NCBI RefSeq assembly: GCF_000208865.1
Contig: NC_018386.1
Coordinates: 1,550,001-1,614,000 of the forward strand
Direction: 5' to 3'
Source: Neospora caninum Liverpool
Lineage: Eukaryota; Apicomplexa; Conoidasida; Eucoccidiorida; Sarcocystidae
DNA: 64,000 nt
The position numbers and the translations under genes were made by a program. The notes beneath the pieces are model-generated. The model saw nothing but the letters and a program-made list of their open reading frames with translations. It did no database searches and was not told the origin of the DNA. Shown in pieces: positions 11,659 through 25,400 of this stretch (positions are counted from its first letter, which is position 1; every line of letters begins with the position of its first letter).

Positions 11659-13846
11659 GTTAGAGACTGGGAGCGTGAAAAGCCGCGTCAAAAAGCAGAG
11701 ATATCGGCCGAGGAATCGGAAAACGCGAGGACGCAACGCCCGCAAACTCCCCGGGGGGCGGCTCCGAAAACAACGCGAAAACACAGCACGGAGGCGACAG
11801 CGGCAGAAAAAGAACAGCCAATAAACGAGAGAAAAAGAGGCGGGAGGCAGAGATGAGGCAGAAAAAAGAGACGGAAACGCGCAAACCCCCTCGCAAAATC
11901 CTGCGAGGACGATGGGACGAAGACAGCAGAAGCGAACAAGTATTTGCCTCTCGACTTGGCGCCTCGTGTACTAGCCTGTATCCAGGTTTTATTCAGCGCT
12001 CTCCAATCTGTGGAACGTTTCCCTCACAGCGCTCCGCATGCCCAACCCGCCCCTCTGAGGGGTGAGACGGAGAGAGAGAGACCGATCGGGCTGCCTTGAG
12101 CGCGCGTTACGCGGCTCCACGGGACTCGGGCACACTCTCTGCCGTTGCGGATCACAAAACTCACAGCATGGAGGGCGACCGCACTGCGCGGATTTGCACA
12201 GCATTTGAGCGCCGGGAAAGCCGGAAAAGAGGTTTGGCGTAGATGCGGGCGTGTTTTTCTCTGTTTAAACCACCACGCGCAAGAAGTCCCTCCTTCGCTC
12301 GGAGACCAAAAAGTGTCGACACCGAACCGTCCTAATAAGCGATGTACACGCTTTTGTGGGGAACGGAAGTCGAATCGTGTGGACACTGGCGAGAGGGTCT
12401 ACGCAATTTGAGGCATGAGAACGGACGGCACACAGGCTGGGGCGAAGCCTCGCGTTTTCAACCGCCACTTTCTGCAGCTGAAAAGAACGCTGTAGGCAAC
12501 TCCTTTTCGCACACGTGTCTCTCCCCACTCGATGGCTCAAAACATCTCGCTCCTCCGCAAAAAGACGAGCCCGATGTGACTCGACGGCTCGTAGGCGCGG
12601 GAACAGGTCGGGAAACTGCACGGTTTTAGATCGCTTTTTAGACAGTCCAGTGGCAGAGAACTCTCGAACGAACATGCACACGCTTTGCCCCATATTGGCA
12701 CACGAGCGCCGCCACTGGGACTATTTAAACTGATCGAGACAGGACTCGCCACAAAATCGAAAGGCGCCTCCAGCGCAGGGCTAGGCGCACCACAGGGCGC
12801 CAGCCGACTGACGCAGGGGGGAACACACGCCGTGACAAAAACCCGAAATCGCCGCCGCTAAAGGTTCCCCAAAAGGAACCAAACGCCAGAAACGCGCAGG
12901 AGCGCTTCGTTTCCGGAATCTCTCCTGCATGCCCCAGTTTGTTCTCCCCGCCCTGTCTGCACACCAGCGCGGACACACACCAGGCGGCTGTGTCCTGTGC
13001 GCCGGGGAAACTTCCCCTGCTACCTCACGGGTTCTTCCGCTCCCTTTCCTTTTTTCCTCGTCTGTGTCTTTCCGGCGAAATTCCTCTCTATCAAACTTCC
13101 TCGCCGCGGCTCGCCCCTTTTTGTCGGCCTCGGGAGTCGCTGCATCCACGCACATCGGCGTACAGCGCTTCCGGCCTGCCCGAGAACCGAATGAGAAAAC
13201 CGTGGCTAGGAGACGGCACGGCGACGGTACGTGGTTTCCCTCGTTTCTCTCGCTTTTTTGACGGAAGCGTGAGAGTTTCCAACGGACCTCTCCAACCCGT
13301 CCTCGATCGTGACCGCCTGTGCACACATCCGCGTGGACGGGAGGCGGCCGCTGTCGCAGGGGGAAGGTCTTTAGGTCTTGTCTGTGTGGACTGGAACCCA
13401 TCCCTCCACGACCCAACACATGCGCCGCGTGGACTTGGTCTGCTTGGCTCTGACCGTCTGTTGTTCTCCCGGTTTCGTCTTGTCTTCACTTTCGGTTTTC
13501 AATGCTCGCCGCTGTGCGGGCTCGGGCGTCCACATGGACCACGAGGCTCCCGCGGTCCGTGCGGCCTCTGGGCTTTCCCCTGCCTCTTCAAACGTCCGTG
13601 CTACCGGCCGCGTTAACCGTGTCCCTTGCTGAGAGATCGGGGAATGCGGTGGTATAATGCCACAGATTGCTGTGGCGTCTCCCGACAGACGGGGCACGGA
13701 GTGTATAGGACGTCTGGTTAGGCGCTCGACAGGCGCGCGTGTGTGCGTGCCCTGCTTTGGACCGCAGAGACGCGTGCCTTGCTGGTGACGGGCCACAGAT
13801 CCCTCGCGCTCGCAAGCGTGTGCGTGAGAAAGAGCAGAAAAAAAAG
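11659..13846. other. Divergent intergenic region (putative bidirectional promoter)
   Basis: About 2.2 kb separates the start codons of the RGG-protein gene (minus) and the PIG-B gene (plus). The part nearer PIG-B is pyrimidine-rich on the plus strand, as is common in coccidian 5' leaders. No open frame has a recognisable domain. One TGCATGC lies at 12926-12932. Confidence 0.6.
12926..12932. promoter_or_regulatory. TGCATGC motif between divergent genes
   Basis: Single TGCATGC heptamer about 920 nt upstream of the PIG-B ATG and 1.27 kb upstream of the RGG-protein ATG. It is a candidate ApiAP2 site by sequence only. Confidence 0.3.
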
Positions 13847-16590
13847 ATGAAGGGAAGCCCGCGGGAGCGCGCCGCCAACACAGGAGCGTCGCGCGGGGTC
13901 TGGCGCCGCTCGGGCGGCCTCCAAAAGGGGCTGATGACAGTCGCGGACAGGTGGATCCTCGCGGGGCTGGTTGCGTACCGAGTTCTGAATGGCGTGGTTT
14001 TGAAGTCGTCCTTCAATCCGGACGAACACTGGCAATCGAGCGAGGTCGCACATCACCTTGTCTTCGGATACGGCTTCCTTTCGTGGGAATGGGAACCGTG
14101 CATCGCGTTGCGGAGCATCATACACCCTGCGGTGTTTGCAGGCGTGTACTGGCTGCTCGGCCGTCTCGGCTGGGACAGCCCGTCTGCCGTCGCTCTCTCG
14201 CCTCGCCTGGTACAGAGCATCATCGCTGCCTTCACTGACTACGGCACATACCAACTTGCCAAAGAGTGGTACCCTTTCCGGCGGAATGGCACAAAGCGGG
14301 GAAGTGTCTGTGGCGGGACGGGGACAGACTCCGATTCTCTACCGTTTTACGTGCTTCTCTGTTCCGTCTTCAGCTGGTTCCAGTTCTTCTGTCTCCCGCG
14401 CACATACTCGAGTTGTCTCGAGGCGGCTTTGAATGTATGGAGCCTGGTTTTCTTTGCTCGAGCGTCTTCGCAGGCGCGTGGACGCGCAGCCGGAGCGCCG
14501 ACGGCTTCCGGCGAACCGAGGCGGCGCGCGGTGGGCTCTGAGCGGCCAGAATCCCCTCACGCATTAAGACGGAGAGTCGGCTCGAAGGCGCCGCGAGTGG
14601 ACAAGGGCGGAGACAAGGAAGCGGACGGCACTGGTTCGGATGTGCAGTCGAAACCCGCGGAATGCAACTCGAAAGTGTATCTTCTGTTGGCCTTGCTCCT
14701 GGCGGCGCTAGGTGTTCTCGTTCGGCCGACCGCGGCGATGTTCTGGGCGGTCTTTTGTCTTTCCAAACTCGCTCAGCTGTGCGGCACTTCTTCTTTGAAG
14801 GCACATGCCAGCGATGAGGGAAGCGAAGGCCAGGCCTCGGCTCTGCAGCCTACGTGTTTCCTTGGCGTGTGCGCGGGCGTTGGGCTCGCGGCCGTTACCT
14901 GCAGTCTCGTGTGCGATTCCCTATTCTATGGATTCATCACTTTCCCGCCATGGAATTTCGTGAAGTTCAATCTGTTCGCGGACCCTGGAAAATTCTACGG
15001 CGCGAAACCGTGGCACTATTTCCTCTTGGAGGGACCCGGAGTCGTGTTCCTGTCCTTTTATCCCTTCCTGGCCGCAGGCGTGTGTGTGTGGTGGAGCACC
15101 GTCAAGTGTTCGCTTCGGCGTCCACTGGAAGGGCGGGGAAACGGCGGAGGGCCAACCCGTCGCTCCAGGCGCGGTGTGCGTGTCACGCGCCTCGTACGCG
15201 AGCTCATCACGCGGGACGACGGAGCGACGGCCCTCGCCACACTCTGCGCGCTTGTTTTGCTCTCCACTGCAACGCACAAAGAATATCGGTTTATGGTTCC
15301 CTTCCTCCCCCAGTTGCTGATCTTCACCGGTACAGGCGTCGCCCGCGCTGTGCTGGGTCCAACTGCCGTCGCGCAGCAGCTCCAGGCCTCTCCGTTTGTG
15401 GACGGAGAGACTCACCTCGAGGCCTCAAAGCCCTACAGGCCATCGAAGTGGATCCAGGTCGGCCTAGGCGTCGGGTTCCTCGTCCAGGTCACCGCAGCGG
15501 TCCTTTGCGGCTTCTTCCACCAAATGGTACTACCTTCGGCGCTGCAGCGCATCCCAGACGCGGCACTCGCGTCTCGGACCGTTTCGACGCTTGAGATGGC
15601 CTTTATATGGCAGAGACTCCCACACGGGAACCCCACAGATCTAGCGTTTCTAGCCGCTCTCTCTTGGGTGTCTGCTACCGGGGGCGTGGTCGGCAGGACC
15701 GAGAGAAAAACTTGGTGCGCCAGTGGCGCACCAAGTTTCTTGCGGCCTTGTCGCCTAGACAGCACATCTTTTACAGAGCTTTCAAGAGGCGTTGCGGTAG
15801 CTGCGCTCAGCCTTTGGTTTTGGCGGCCTGCGTCTGTGGAGACGTGCGCTTCTCTTTCCACAAACCGTTTCTGCGTGATTCCCCCAAGTCACGGCCACAA
15901 CCCCGACCGTGTGATGGCCTTGACGGAAAGAAAAAGCGGCCTGGAGTCACTTGGATGCGCGGTTTTTTTCTGTTTTGTTTCCAGGGATCCTCGCGAGTTG
16001 TGACGCATCTCCAGGCCTTGCCTGACACTGCCTCGGTCTTCTTTCTGACTTCCTGTCACGAGCTGCCGTACTATTCACACGTACACCGGCGAATCCCGAT
16101 GGGGTTTCTAGACTGTTCGCCGCGTGTCGACGACGGTCTGCCGATGAACTGGCAACAGCGATTCTGGAAAGGAAAGAAAGAGGATCGCATTGCTTTTCTG
16201 GATACCTTATTTCCACGCACGCAGACCGAGGCCGTTGCGGCCAGGCGAACGGACAAAAGGCCGTCTGACGCGTACTCCGATGTGGCCGAAAATAGCGATC
16301 CGCGCGTGAACTCATGGTTCGGAGATGCCAAACGCCAGCAGCGGATCTCGACGAACCCTGGGAAATGCCTCGAATATCGTTTCCGCGTGCCTCTCGAGGC
16401 CCGAGAGTTGCCCACCCACTTGGTGGTTCCCAACGCGCTCTTGACGGATCTTGCGGATTGGCTGGGGGAACGGGGCTTCACGCCGGCACTGCCTCCCATT
16501 TTTGACGCTGCCTTTGCCGAAACACCGGCCGGAGATGTCTCGTGGCAGCATTTGCTAGTCTTTGAAAGGCGCAAGGAGACGACGACCTAA
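13847..16590 (+). CDS. PIGB: GPI mannosyltransferase III (PIG-B/Gpi10, GT22 family)
   Basis: Two exons, 13847-15526 and 15985-16590, joined in phase 0, give 761 aa. ATG 13847 (MKGSPRERAANT) is the only ATG between the upstream region and the first family motif. The enzyme adds the third mannose, from dolichol-phosphate-mannose, to the GPI precursor in the ER lumen. The GT22 signature FNPDEHWQSSEVAHH is at about residues 56-70 with the catalytic DE pair at 59-60, followed by GYGFLSWEWEP, an RTYSS element near 185, RPTAA, FPPWNFVKFN, HKEYRFMVP and several hydrophobic helices. Exon 2 supplies the lumenal end (LPYYSHVHRRIPMGFLDC). It is longer than animal PIG-B (about 550 aa) because of charged low-complexity insertions, the largest at about 205-276. 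The exon 1 frame stays open about 480 nt past the donor, so the retained form would end in an unrelated tail. Confidence 0.94.
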
Positions 16591-19460
16591 GAGCCGGAGC
16601 CTCGCGAAAAACACCGCGCCTCACCTCATTGCACGCTCTCTGAATCCTCGTGCTTTCTAGCGACATGGCAGTTCATCGCACTTGGGCGAAATGGCCCATG
16701 TCTGAAGAGCATAGTCGTTGTCAGACTCGCAGAATCTGAAAATTGAGACTCCTTTGCTATAAGCAGAATCCCCCAGGACCGCTTTATTAGGAGTGTGGCT
16801 CTTCAATCAAGAGCAAGAATCACTGGCATGTGCCGCGTAGTTTTCCTTTTCTGGGGTTTCGAGCGGGAGACTTGTCAACACACACTCAAGGAAAGGTTTT
16901 CGTGTTCTCTTCGGTACGCGATTCCACAACCAGGGAAAGTTTTTCGATCTCGACTGTCAGCGTGAGCCGCAACATCGTTTCCTTGACTACACTAGTATGG
17001 ACTCCCTCTATCCGTGGTACCACTCCAGCTGGGGTTTGTGGAAGCCGCCTCGAGGGGCGCCTGCCGTCAAGTCTTCTTGTTGGCGTGTTTGCTTTTCGGA
17101 GACTTTCGCCGGGCACGGCCGTGCCGCTCTGTGCAGATTCTGTCTTTTCTCACGACTGAGTGACTTAAACTGTTGTCATTGGGGGTTTTTGTTACTGACC
17201 TCGTTTTTTCGCGAGGCTGCCCCAACCTGCATACCTTGCCCCGTTGGTATACTGAGAGCGCGTCGCGTGCGTTTTTTCACTCGCTGCGCTCGACGCGAAA
17301 GAGAGCGTCAAAGCGCCGACTTTCTCGCTCGTTCAGGGGAGAAACGATCACAGAGATCAGGACATACACACACTCGGGAGGAGCCGCCTCTCGGGGCATG
17401 CGGGAAGAGGCGCGAGTCGTTCGAGTTCTCGAACTGTGCGTGGAACCTGGAAATCTCAAGGCCGATTTGTCGGCCCTTCTTTTTGCTCTTTCTCTTGCCT
17501 TTCTCCCCCAGAGATCGCGCGGGAGGAAGGCGTCTGGGTCAACTAGGCCGCCTCCCCGAGGGGCCATCCGCTTCTTCGCTTTTCCAGGTGTACCGCCGCA
17601 AAGCCGTGTCTTGCCACTCTTTGCGGAGGGAGAAAGCCGCGCGCAGCGCCTAAACAGCCAGGGAACGGCTGGGACCCAGACACTGGCGGAAAAGGTTCTC
17701 CGTGCAGGTATCGAGGCGGCAAACGGCAGATTGTGACCCATTCCTCTCCCTTTTTTGAAGAAAATGTCTCGTTCCAACCAAACGTGACGGATCGCGAGTC
17801 CGACGGCAACGCCCAACAAAAATTCCGTTCATCTCAGCTGGCTAAATAACAGGTCCGACGGCTCTCTCGCCGGCTGTCTCGTGGCATCTCGGCCTCGGCA
17901 CGTCGAAAACGCCGTTTCCTTTTCGCCTAGACATCTTCTCGGACTCATTTTTCTCTTCTTCCAAATCTCTCCCTTGGCTTTCCTCTCGCTTTTTTCTCTC
18001 TGAACCCTCAAAAATCCGGCCCGCAACCTGCTGGTGCCGCGCTGGACGAGTCGAGCCGCTAGGTCGCGGGTCAACAGAGTGGGGATCTGTTTTTCTCGAT
18101 TTTGCCTCAGGTCGAAACTCCTTCGTTTTTTTCGCAGTCGCCCATATCGCGTGCGTTTTCAGCCTTCTGTTTCCTTCGCGACGCTCCACGATGTCTTGCT
18201 AGCGACATGCCCGCCTTCGGGCTAGCCACGTTTGTCGCGATGGCCTTGCAGGATGCGTGGCGACTCGCTCTTTCCGGGGTTTTCCGCCCGAATTTCGCGC
18301 TTCTCCTTCCCCGTTGGATAAACCGAAAAGCGGACTAGACGCGGCTTTTGTCTCTCGCCTCTTGGCGCACTTTGATCTCCTGGGCCATGCCTTCCTCGCA
18401 CGGGTTTCCTTTTACCTGTACCGAGTAGCTCCACTCGGCACCGCGGCCGCCCCGCGTCGGCGCCGTTGCGTCCTCTCCGCCCCTCTTTCCTTGTCTCGGA
18501 CCCCACGGGAAAACGCGTTGAGAAAGGCAACTTTTGACAGATTTCGCTTCCCTCGCGTGTCCGTGGCTAACGCGTCTTCGCATCTCTTGTCGCTCCCGAA
18601 GTGTCGTTGCGGCCTCGCGAAGCGGTCCCCTCGGGCTTGCTTGCTGCTTCGTCCTGATCACCCGCTCTGATGCCAGAGAACGCGGCTCCAATCCTGAGCG
18701 ATTTGTTTGTCTCGCTGACCGTGTCTTGTCTTTCCTTGCTCGGACCGAGAGCGCTCTCTGGTAGAGGTTCTCCCCGCCGACGGTCGCGCGCGCAACCGGC
18801 GGTGGACTCGCGTCTTCGGGTGTCGCCGTCGTCCTGAAGCTCTCGAAGAATCTCTTTCGAGCGAGGCGCTTCGTAGGTTTCCTCTGCGTTTTCCTTCTCG
18901 TTTTTCAGGTCTGTGCGCAAAGGGTCGCTTCGTTGTCGGCTCCTGCCCTGACACGAGAACTGGCCGCTGTGCCTAAACACTCCGCCTTCCTTTCGTTTTC
19001 TCTCGAGATTTCCATGACCCGGACGTGCGGCTTCAGCCTACGGCATCGCTTTCGACACCCATCTCTGCAGCTTTTCCGGCTTCCACCGGGATCCCACCAG
19101 TGTGTCTCGCCTCACTGACGCCCTCAATGAAATCCCCGTTTCTGCTTTCCCTCTCTTTCTCCTCTTTCCTCTCGGCCCGCCCCAGCCTTCCTTGCGGAGG
19201 CCTCGTAGGCTGCGGCGAGACATCTATCAACATGCCTCTTCCCGAGTTCGTTTCCCAACTGTCAAACTAGGTCTCTCCGCACTCTTTTTCCGGAGGAGGC
19301 GGCAGGCGCCCTCACTTCCTCGTTCGCGTGGCGAGAAAGAGAAGACGCATTCGTCGCCGCGCGTGCTTTCTTCCGCTTCTTGTCGGCAGTCTCCGGTGTC
19401 AAGAAAAAGGTTCTTGGCAATCGAGGGAGCTGCTGAAGGCTACGCTTTGCAGTCTAGCAC
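16591..19460. other. Intergenic region upstream of the kinase gene
   Basis: About 2.9 kb between the PIG-B stop and the kinase start, both on the plus strand. From about 17830 it is strongly pyrimidine-rich on the plus strand, consistent with a long 5' leader. No open frame shows a recognisable domain and I see no structured RNA. Confidence 0.55.
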
Positions 19461-22400
19461 ATGCACGCGAGAAAACGCCCAGCACACGGAGGCTTCCACT
19501 TGCCGATGCCCCAACGTTATGTGAAGATGAAGGGGGTTGATCGAGGACGCTGGCCCTCGAGTTCGCCGTTGAGGCGGTCCTGCTCGACTCGAAAGCTTTC
19601 GTCTCTCTCTCGCCGTCCTTCCCCGACGTCTCTTGGCTCCTTTTGTTCGTCTGATTCGCCGACCTGTGCCTTTCGTCTGCATTCGTCCGTCTCGCGTTTC
19701 CTTCTTTTCGCGCTGCTCCTGCTGACTCCGGTGGCGAACGAAGCCATCAAATTCGGTGTCCACGACAGACACCTGCACGCCGAGCCTGAAGGAAACTGGA
19801 ACCAAACCTACAAGCGGAGGCGTGCGCGTGCGCCTGTGGATTCCTTTTCCGACTCGCGAGTCGCTCGATCAAATCTCAACCTGCCTGTTGCCGATTCCGA
19901 ACAGGCTGCTTCCTCGTCTTTGGCGGCTGCTGACGCCGCGCACATCGAAGCCGGGTTGGTGGCTCTGTCTCGCACACAGTCCAGAGGCCTCTGGAAACCG
20001 GAAGTGAGCGCGGAAGTCCCTGAAACCGACACGGGAGACTCTCGCGGAAGCGACGAAGAGACAGAACGCCCGGACAGCCAGTCCCCGTTGTCTTCATCTC
20101 TGCCTTTTGCCTCTTCTCTTCGCTCGTCTTCCGTCTCTCCTGCTTCCTCTTCCTCGCTTGTCTCGTTCTCGTTTCCCAACCCGGCGCGTCCGTCAGACTG
20201 GCTGATGCACGCGGTGCCAGCAGCCTTTACAGAGAAGCAGAAAGGTGGAGGTGTACCCTCTGGCGACGGGACAGATGGAAAGGCAGACGACAAAGCGCTC
20301 GCGTTTCTCGGTGAGAAAACGCGTAGCGAAGCTTTCTTCACAAACGCGCCCCACGTTCTTCCTTTGAACCGGACCCATTCTCTTTTCCCGGCCGCGCGCC
20401 TTCCCCTCTCCCCCACGCATGTTTGCCCATCCTCTTTGCCTGTCTCACACACACATATGGGCTCGTGCCTCTCGGCTCCTCTGTCTTGAGCTTCTTTTCT
20501 TCTCTCTCTCTTTCTGCCGTTTCCAGTCCGTCTCCACATGCCACCCTGTCACCTCTCCTCCCTTTCTTCCCTTTCTTACCTTTCTTTTCTTTCTTCCATT
20601 CCTTTTCGTTGTGTCTCGTCTCCTGCTTTCTTGTGTTCTCCTCTGCCCACGTCGCCACCCTTCTCGCTTTCTCCCCGGCTGTTCTCACCCTTTCGCTTTC
20701 GTCGGCTCTCGCTGTATCCCCGTTCTCGCCCTGTCTCCCCGATGTGTCTCTTCACTCTTCTTCCGCGTTTCTCACCTCGGATTTTTCTCCCCTTTTCGCT
20801 CTGGTCTCTCTGCGTCAGGCTCAGCGGCCTCAGCCTCCGAGTTGAATCCTCCGCGCCTCGTTCGCCCGACTTCCTCGCCCTCTTTGCCGTCGCGCGAGGA
20901 GCAAGTGCGAAAGGCGTACGCGCTGCCTCTGTGCGAGATGTCCTGGGATGTCCTTGGACCCATGCTGGGAGCCGGGACGTTCGGGCGCGTGTTTCCGCTC
21001 AAGCAGCCTGCATGTACCGCCGTGACGAAGGACTTTGTCGGGCGAAAATTCGCAGTCAAAGTCTTCTGGCTGAAACGAAAAGGCCTGATAAACCTCTTCG
21101 AGACGATCGACGAGGGCGCAAAACCCTCCGCCGAACACACCGACCCCGACACGATTACAGCAATCAAATCCGAGATCAGGTAACCGTACATCGCCGGAAA
21201 GAAAACGAATCGTCTCACACATCTGCGACAACAAAACAGACAGATACATCTGTATATATATATCTATATGTGTAACTATATATATATATATATATATGTG
21301 TATCTATATAAAAGCATATACATAGAGGTGCGTGGTGATGTGAGACGCACCGAGACACCACGAAGCCGCATCTGATGGACATCTCAGTTCGCACCTCTCT
21401 TCGCGTTTTGTTTCGGAATCTGTGGTTATGTGGATATGCGTCTGTCTCTCTGTCTCCATCTCTGTCTGTATGAAATGCGTGGGCGTGTGAATTTCGAAGG
21501 AAAGGCATGGATATTTACGGAGAGGGGCAAGCGACCTGCATCCGATCGATCTCTCTGTGCAAATGCATGCGGCGAGCTGCGCGCTTGCATTCGAGAGAGA
21601 GAGACACCACCCAGTGGAAGATTGATGGCCTCGCGTTGCGCGGAGAGACACAGGGGGGCGGGCGCGTCTCTCCGGCGTCGTTCGTAGAGAAGTGTAAACA
21701 CATAAGGAGATGTTGTGTCTGTGAAAGAAACAGCTGCGTCTGCGAACTGAGTAACTCCGACGAAAGGAGAAAGCCGTCTAGAAAACGCGTGCCGCACTTC
21801 CTTCCAACCGCTTGCGCCTCTTTTCAGATCTCTCCCCATCTCGAGTCCGTCGTTCCAGGACATGATTCGACTAGCGGATCCGAAACTGGACCTGGAACAG
21901 ATTAAAGCCTTTGGCGAATCGCTGACTGTGGAGACCGTTCTGAAGGAGGCCAAGGCACTCCGCACGGTTATCAACACGAACTGCTTCTACACGGAAGTGG
22001 GGGAAACAGGCACGATCTTCATCCAAATGGAAAAGTTCATTAAGGCCCACCGCGCAAGTGTATGGACGACTCTGGCGAGTAAGTGTCTGCCTCAAAGTGG
22101 GTTTCTGTAACGACCGCCATGCATGCATCCATCTTCACCTATTTTTCTATATCCGAAGACATGTGTCTCTCTGTATGAAAGCAAAGGATGTCGGGTTAGA
22201 CGTATCTACACCTGGTGAAAAAGCATAGATTTATACATATCTGAGCACCCCTGTCTCTACTTTCATACACGCACACACACAGGCACAGGCACGGTGCTGG
22301 CGGACAACACACAATGAAGGTCGGGTTTCTGACACAAAGAGTGCACGTGCAAGGCTCTTCCCTCTTGGTATGGGATGTGCTGCGCCACGTATATAAAAAC

Positions 22401-25400
22401 GCAAGGTTGGGGTTCCTGGCTTGCCTGCTTTCCTGTTTGTCGGCTTCTCTCTCTCTCAATCTGCGGTCTCCTTCCCGTTCCCTGTGCCGTGTGTTCCCCG
22501 GTTTCCTCCTCAGAGGCGACGCAGGAAGCGCAGGCGTCGAAGTATGCAGAAATCGGTCTCGAAGAGAATCACTGGAGTCTCCCTCTGGCGCGTGTGATCG
22601 TCAAGGACAAAAAGGGCGTGAATCACTGGGCGCTCCTCATTGAACTTTTTGACGGCGATCTTCAGGTGAAGCCATTTTAAAATTTGCGCTTTCAGTGCTT
22701 TTCCCTTTCACTAAATACCACACACTCGCACTCGCGATCCTCTGCCTAGCAGAACACCCAGCGAAAGACAGGGAAAAAACCGGGTTTTCTCGGTCGGCGC
22801 GAGGAGGCGGTTTTTCTCTATCCTTTCCGTCTCTGCCTCCTGTGTTCTTCGTCTGTTTCAAAAGCTCCAATTTCGAGAAAACGTTGCACGCAATTCGCTG
22901 CTTGACTGCATGGTGCCTGTTCCATGCCTCGTGTCTCTCTCTCTCTTCGCCTCTCCACAGCCCAAGGTCGACAAGACGGGATACGCGCTGGACGGCTGGA
23001 ACGCAAAGGCTGCGGGCAACGTGCCTTTGCGCGAGATCTTTTCCTCTCGCGAGGCGCTTCTCGGCCTCACCTCCAAACTCGTGAAGCCTTTCGTGGTGAT
23101 GCAGAACCTGTACAGCCTCGGCCACTTTGACATCAAACCCCCGAACCTTCTGTACAAATACTTTCCAGCGTAAGCGCACATCAACACGAAAAAGGGAGAG
23201 AACGCTGAGCGGCGCTGCAGGACAGCTGGCCAGCAAGGTCGCGGGTTTTCGTGCGCCTCGCTTTTTTTTGCAATCTATTCTCTCTGTCGAGCGCGGAAAA
23301 GAGACGCTTTCGTCTCTCGCTCCCCTCTCGCTCCCCTCGTGTAGGCCTGGAATGCGAAACTTTTGGTTTCCACGCGACGTCTCCAGCGCGACTGTTTCCC
23401 CCTCCCCCCGCGTGGACAGCCACAGTCCGCTGTGCGGCGTGAAACCCGAGAGGCTGCATGCATCTTTTCCACTCGCTCCGCAAACGCCTGTTCTGCGTCT
23501 CTTCCCAGAGCGAACGGGCGTCCTGCGCGGTTGTCTGTGGCGGCGGGAGACTTCGGCATGGCCGGACTGCTGCACAGCGAGATGGTGTTGCGAGGCACTC
23601 TCGCCTTCATGGCCCCCGAGATGGAGCGCGTCTCTGGCGGCTTAGTCGCGCGGCCGAGTTTCGACGTGTACGCGCTCGCCCTCACGCTCGCGTTCTTCTG
23701 GACCGCGTCCACGGAACTCCGCAATCACTTGCCCTGGGTGAACAAGTGCATCAAGCCGACCTTGAAGAGTGGTACAGAATTCACCTTCCAGCGGCTGGCC
23801 AGCAAGAGCGGCCCGCGGATCTTCGAACCCGACACGATCTACGCACTCGCGACCTGCTTCGCCGTGGGAGGGAAAGTCGAGAAGCTGTACCACACCGGAA
23901 TGCCCCTCCTCCTGCGACTGAAACTCAGCCAGATGGCCGATCCTGAACCGGCCGCGCGCGTCAGCATGCGCCACGCGAGATTCGTGTTCAAAGGTAGAAA
24001 ACTCAGAGGGAAAATGCACGACCGCAAACACACACACGCACACTTTCCCCATCGACAGGGCTGTGGCCTTGCTTTGTCGCGACGGCGCGCGCGCGCGCGT
24101 CCTCGGAACAGGCTCAGGGACATACCCCATAGCTGCGTGCGCACGCCACACACACGTCTGCTCAGATTTCTCTCTCCATGTGCCTGCGCGTGTACGTACA
24201 CACGTCTGCACATGGCTATGTCTATAGATCTGCATGTGGTACCCCGCCTGTTCTTGGTTCGCGATTTGACCGTTTCTCCTTCCTTTCCCCCGTGACTGTG
24301 GCTTCTGAGGCGCCTCGTGGTTTCGGTCCAGGAGACTCTGAGGATCTGTCTCGATCGCTTTTCCTCGCAATCGTGTAACCCTCCCCGCATGCATGGAGCG
24401 GCGCGCGCGCGCGAAGCCTTTCCTTCGGGCGGAAGGCGGCTCCACGCCCCCGCTCCAGGGCTGGCGTCTGCATGCACGTTAGCTTCTTCGCAAAGAGCGC
24501 GTCTGCGCGCGCTCTTCTCACGAATGAACGCACGTGTCTTTTTTCCATCGTGAATTGCGTCGTCCCCGCGCTCGCGCGCATGCGCTGTGTCTGGTGGTGC
24601 TGCAGCGTTCACGATGCTCGACAAGCTCCTGCGGGACGTCCCGTCCAGCGCAAATGCGGAGAGGCGCGAAAATCAACTCAAGCAACTTCAAGAACTTCAT
24701 ATCGTCCAGTTTCTGTTGTTGTACCTTCGCCTGGAACCTCTCACCGCCGCGCGAGACAACACCCAGAGCTACTGGCGTTTAGCCCGTGCGTTGCTCGACT
24801 TCGGTGAGAAAAAGAAACGCAACCTTCCTCTGAAGAGCCAGGCAAGGGAAGAACGTGAACAGCACAGGGCGGAGGCGAAGGTCGCACAAACAGTACAGCG
24901 AAAAAGGGTTCAAAGCGAACCGGGGATTCAAAGTTCGAAAGACTCCGCCGGACGGCGCCACGAATTCTTCTTCTCTGGACGCCTGCACACGACGGGACTC
25001 TCTTCTCTCTTTACCGTTTCGTTCCGTTTCGTTTCCCACACTTTTGTTTTCCTGTCTGTGGAAAACGCAGGCGCCAAATGGTACAGCGCCAGCCCCCTGG
25101 CGAAAAAAGGACGCGGGATAGACACGTGTGCTGCTCTTGTGTCCGTGCGGCAGCCCGTTGTGTTTCGTTTTTTCGTCCGCTCGTCAGATCCTGGGGTGTC
25201 TCTCCGGTGTCGCCTCATGGCGTGGTTCCGTTTTCGCGCTCTTTTTACCACTCCGCCTTTTCCTGTCGCGCAGACTGTGCGACTCGAGACAGGCAAGCGT
25301 TACTTGGTTCCTTTTCGCGTTTCGCCGACTGACTTCCTGCTTTCGCACGGCCGGGTTTTTCCGTTTTTCAGCACGTTTGGAGCCCATTGACACAGCGGCC

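Noticed and set aside
12939..13616. 225-codon frame upstream of PIG-B
   Set aside because: Pyrimidine-rich leader-type sequence giving Ser/Phe/Leu/Pro composition; no real ATG context or domain.
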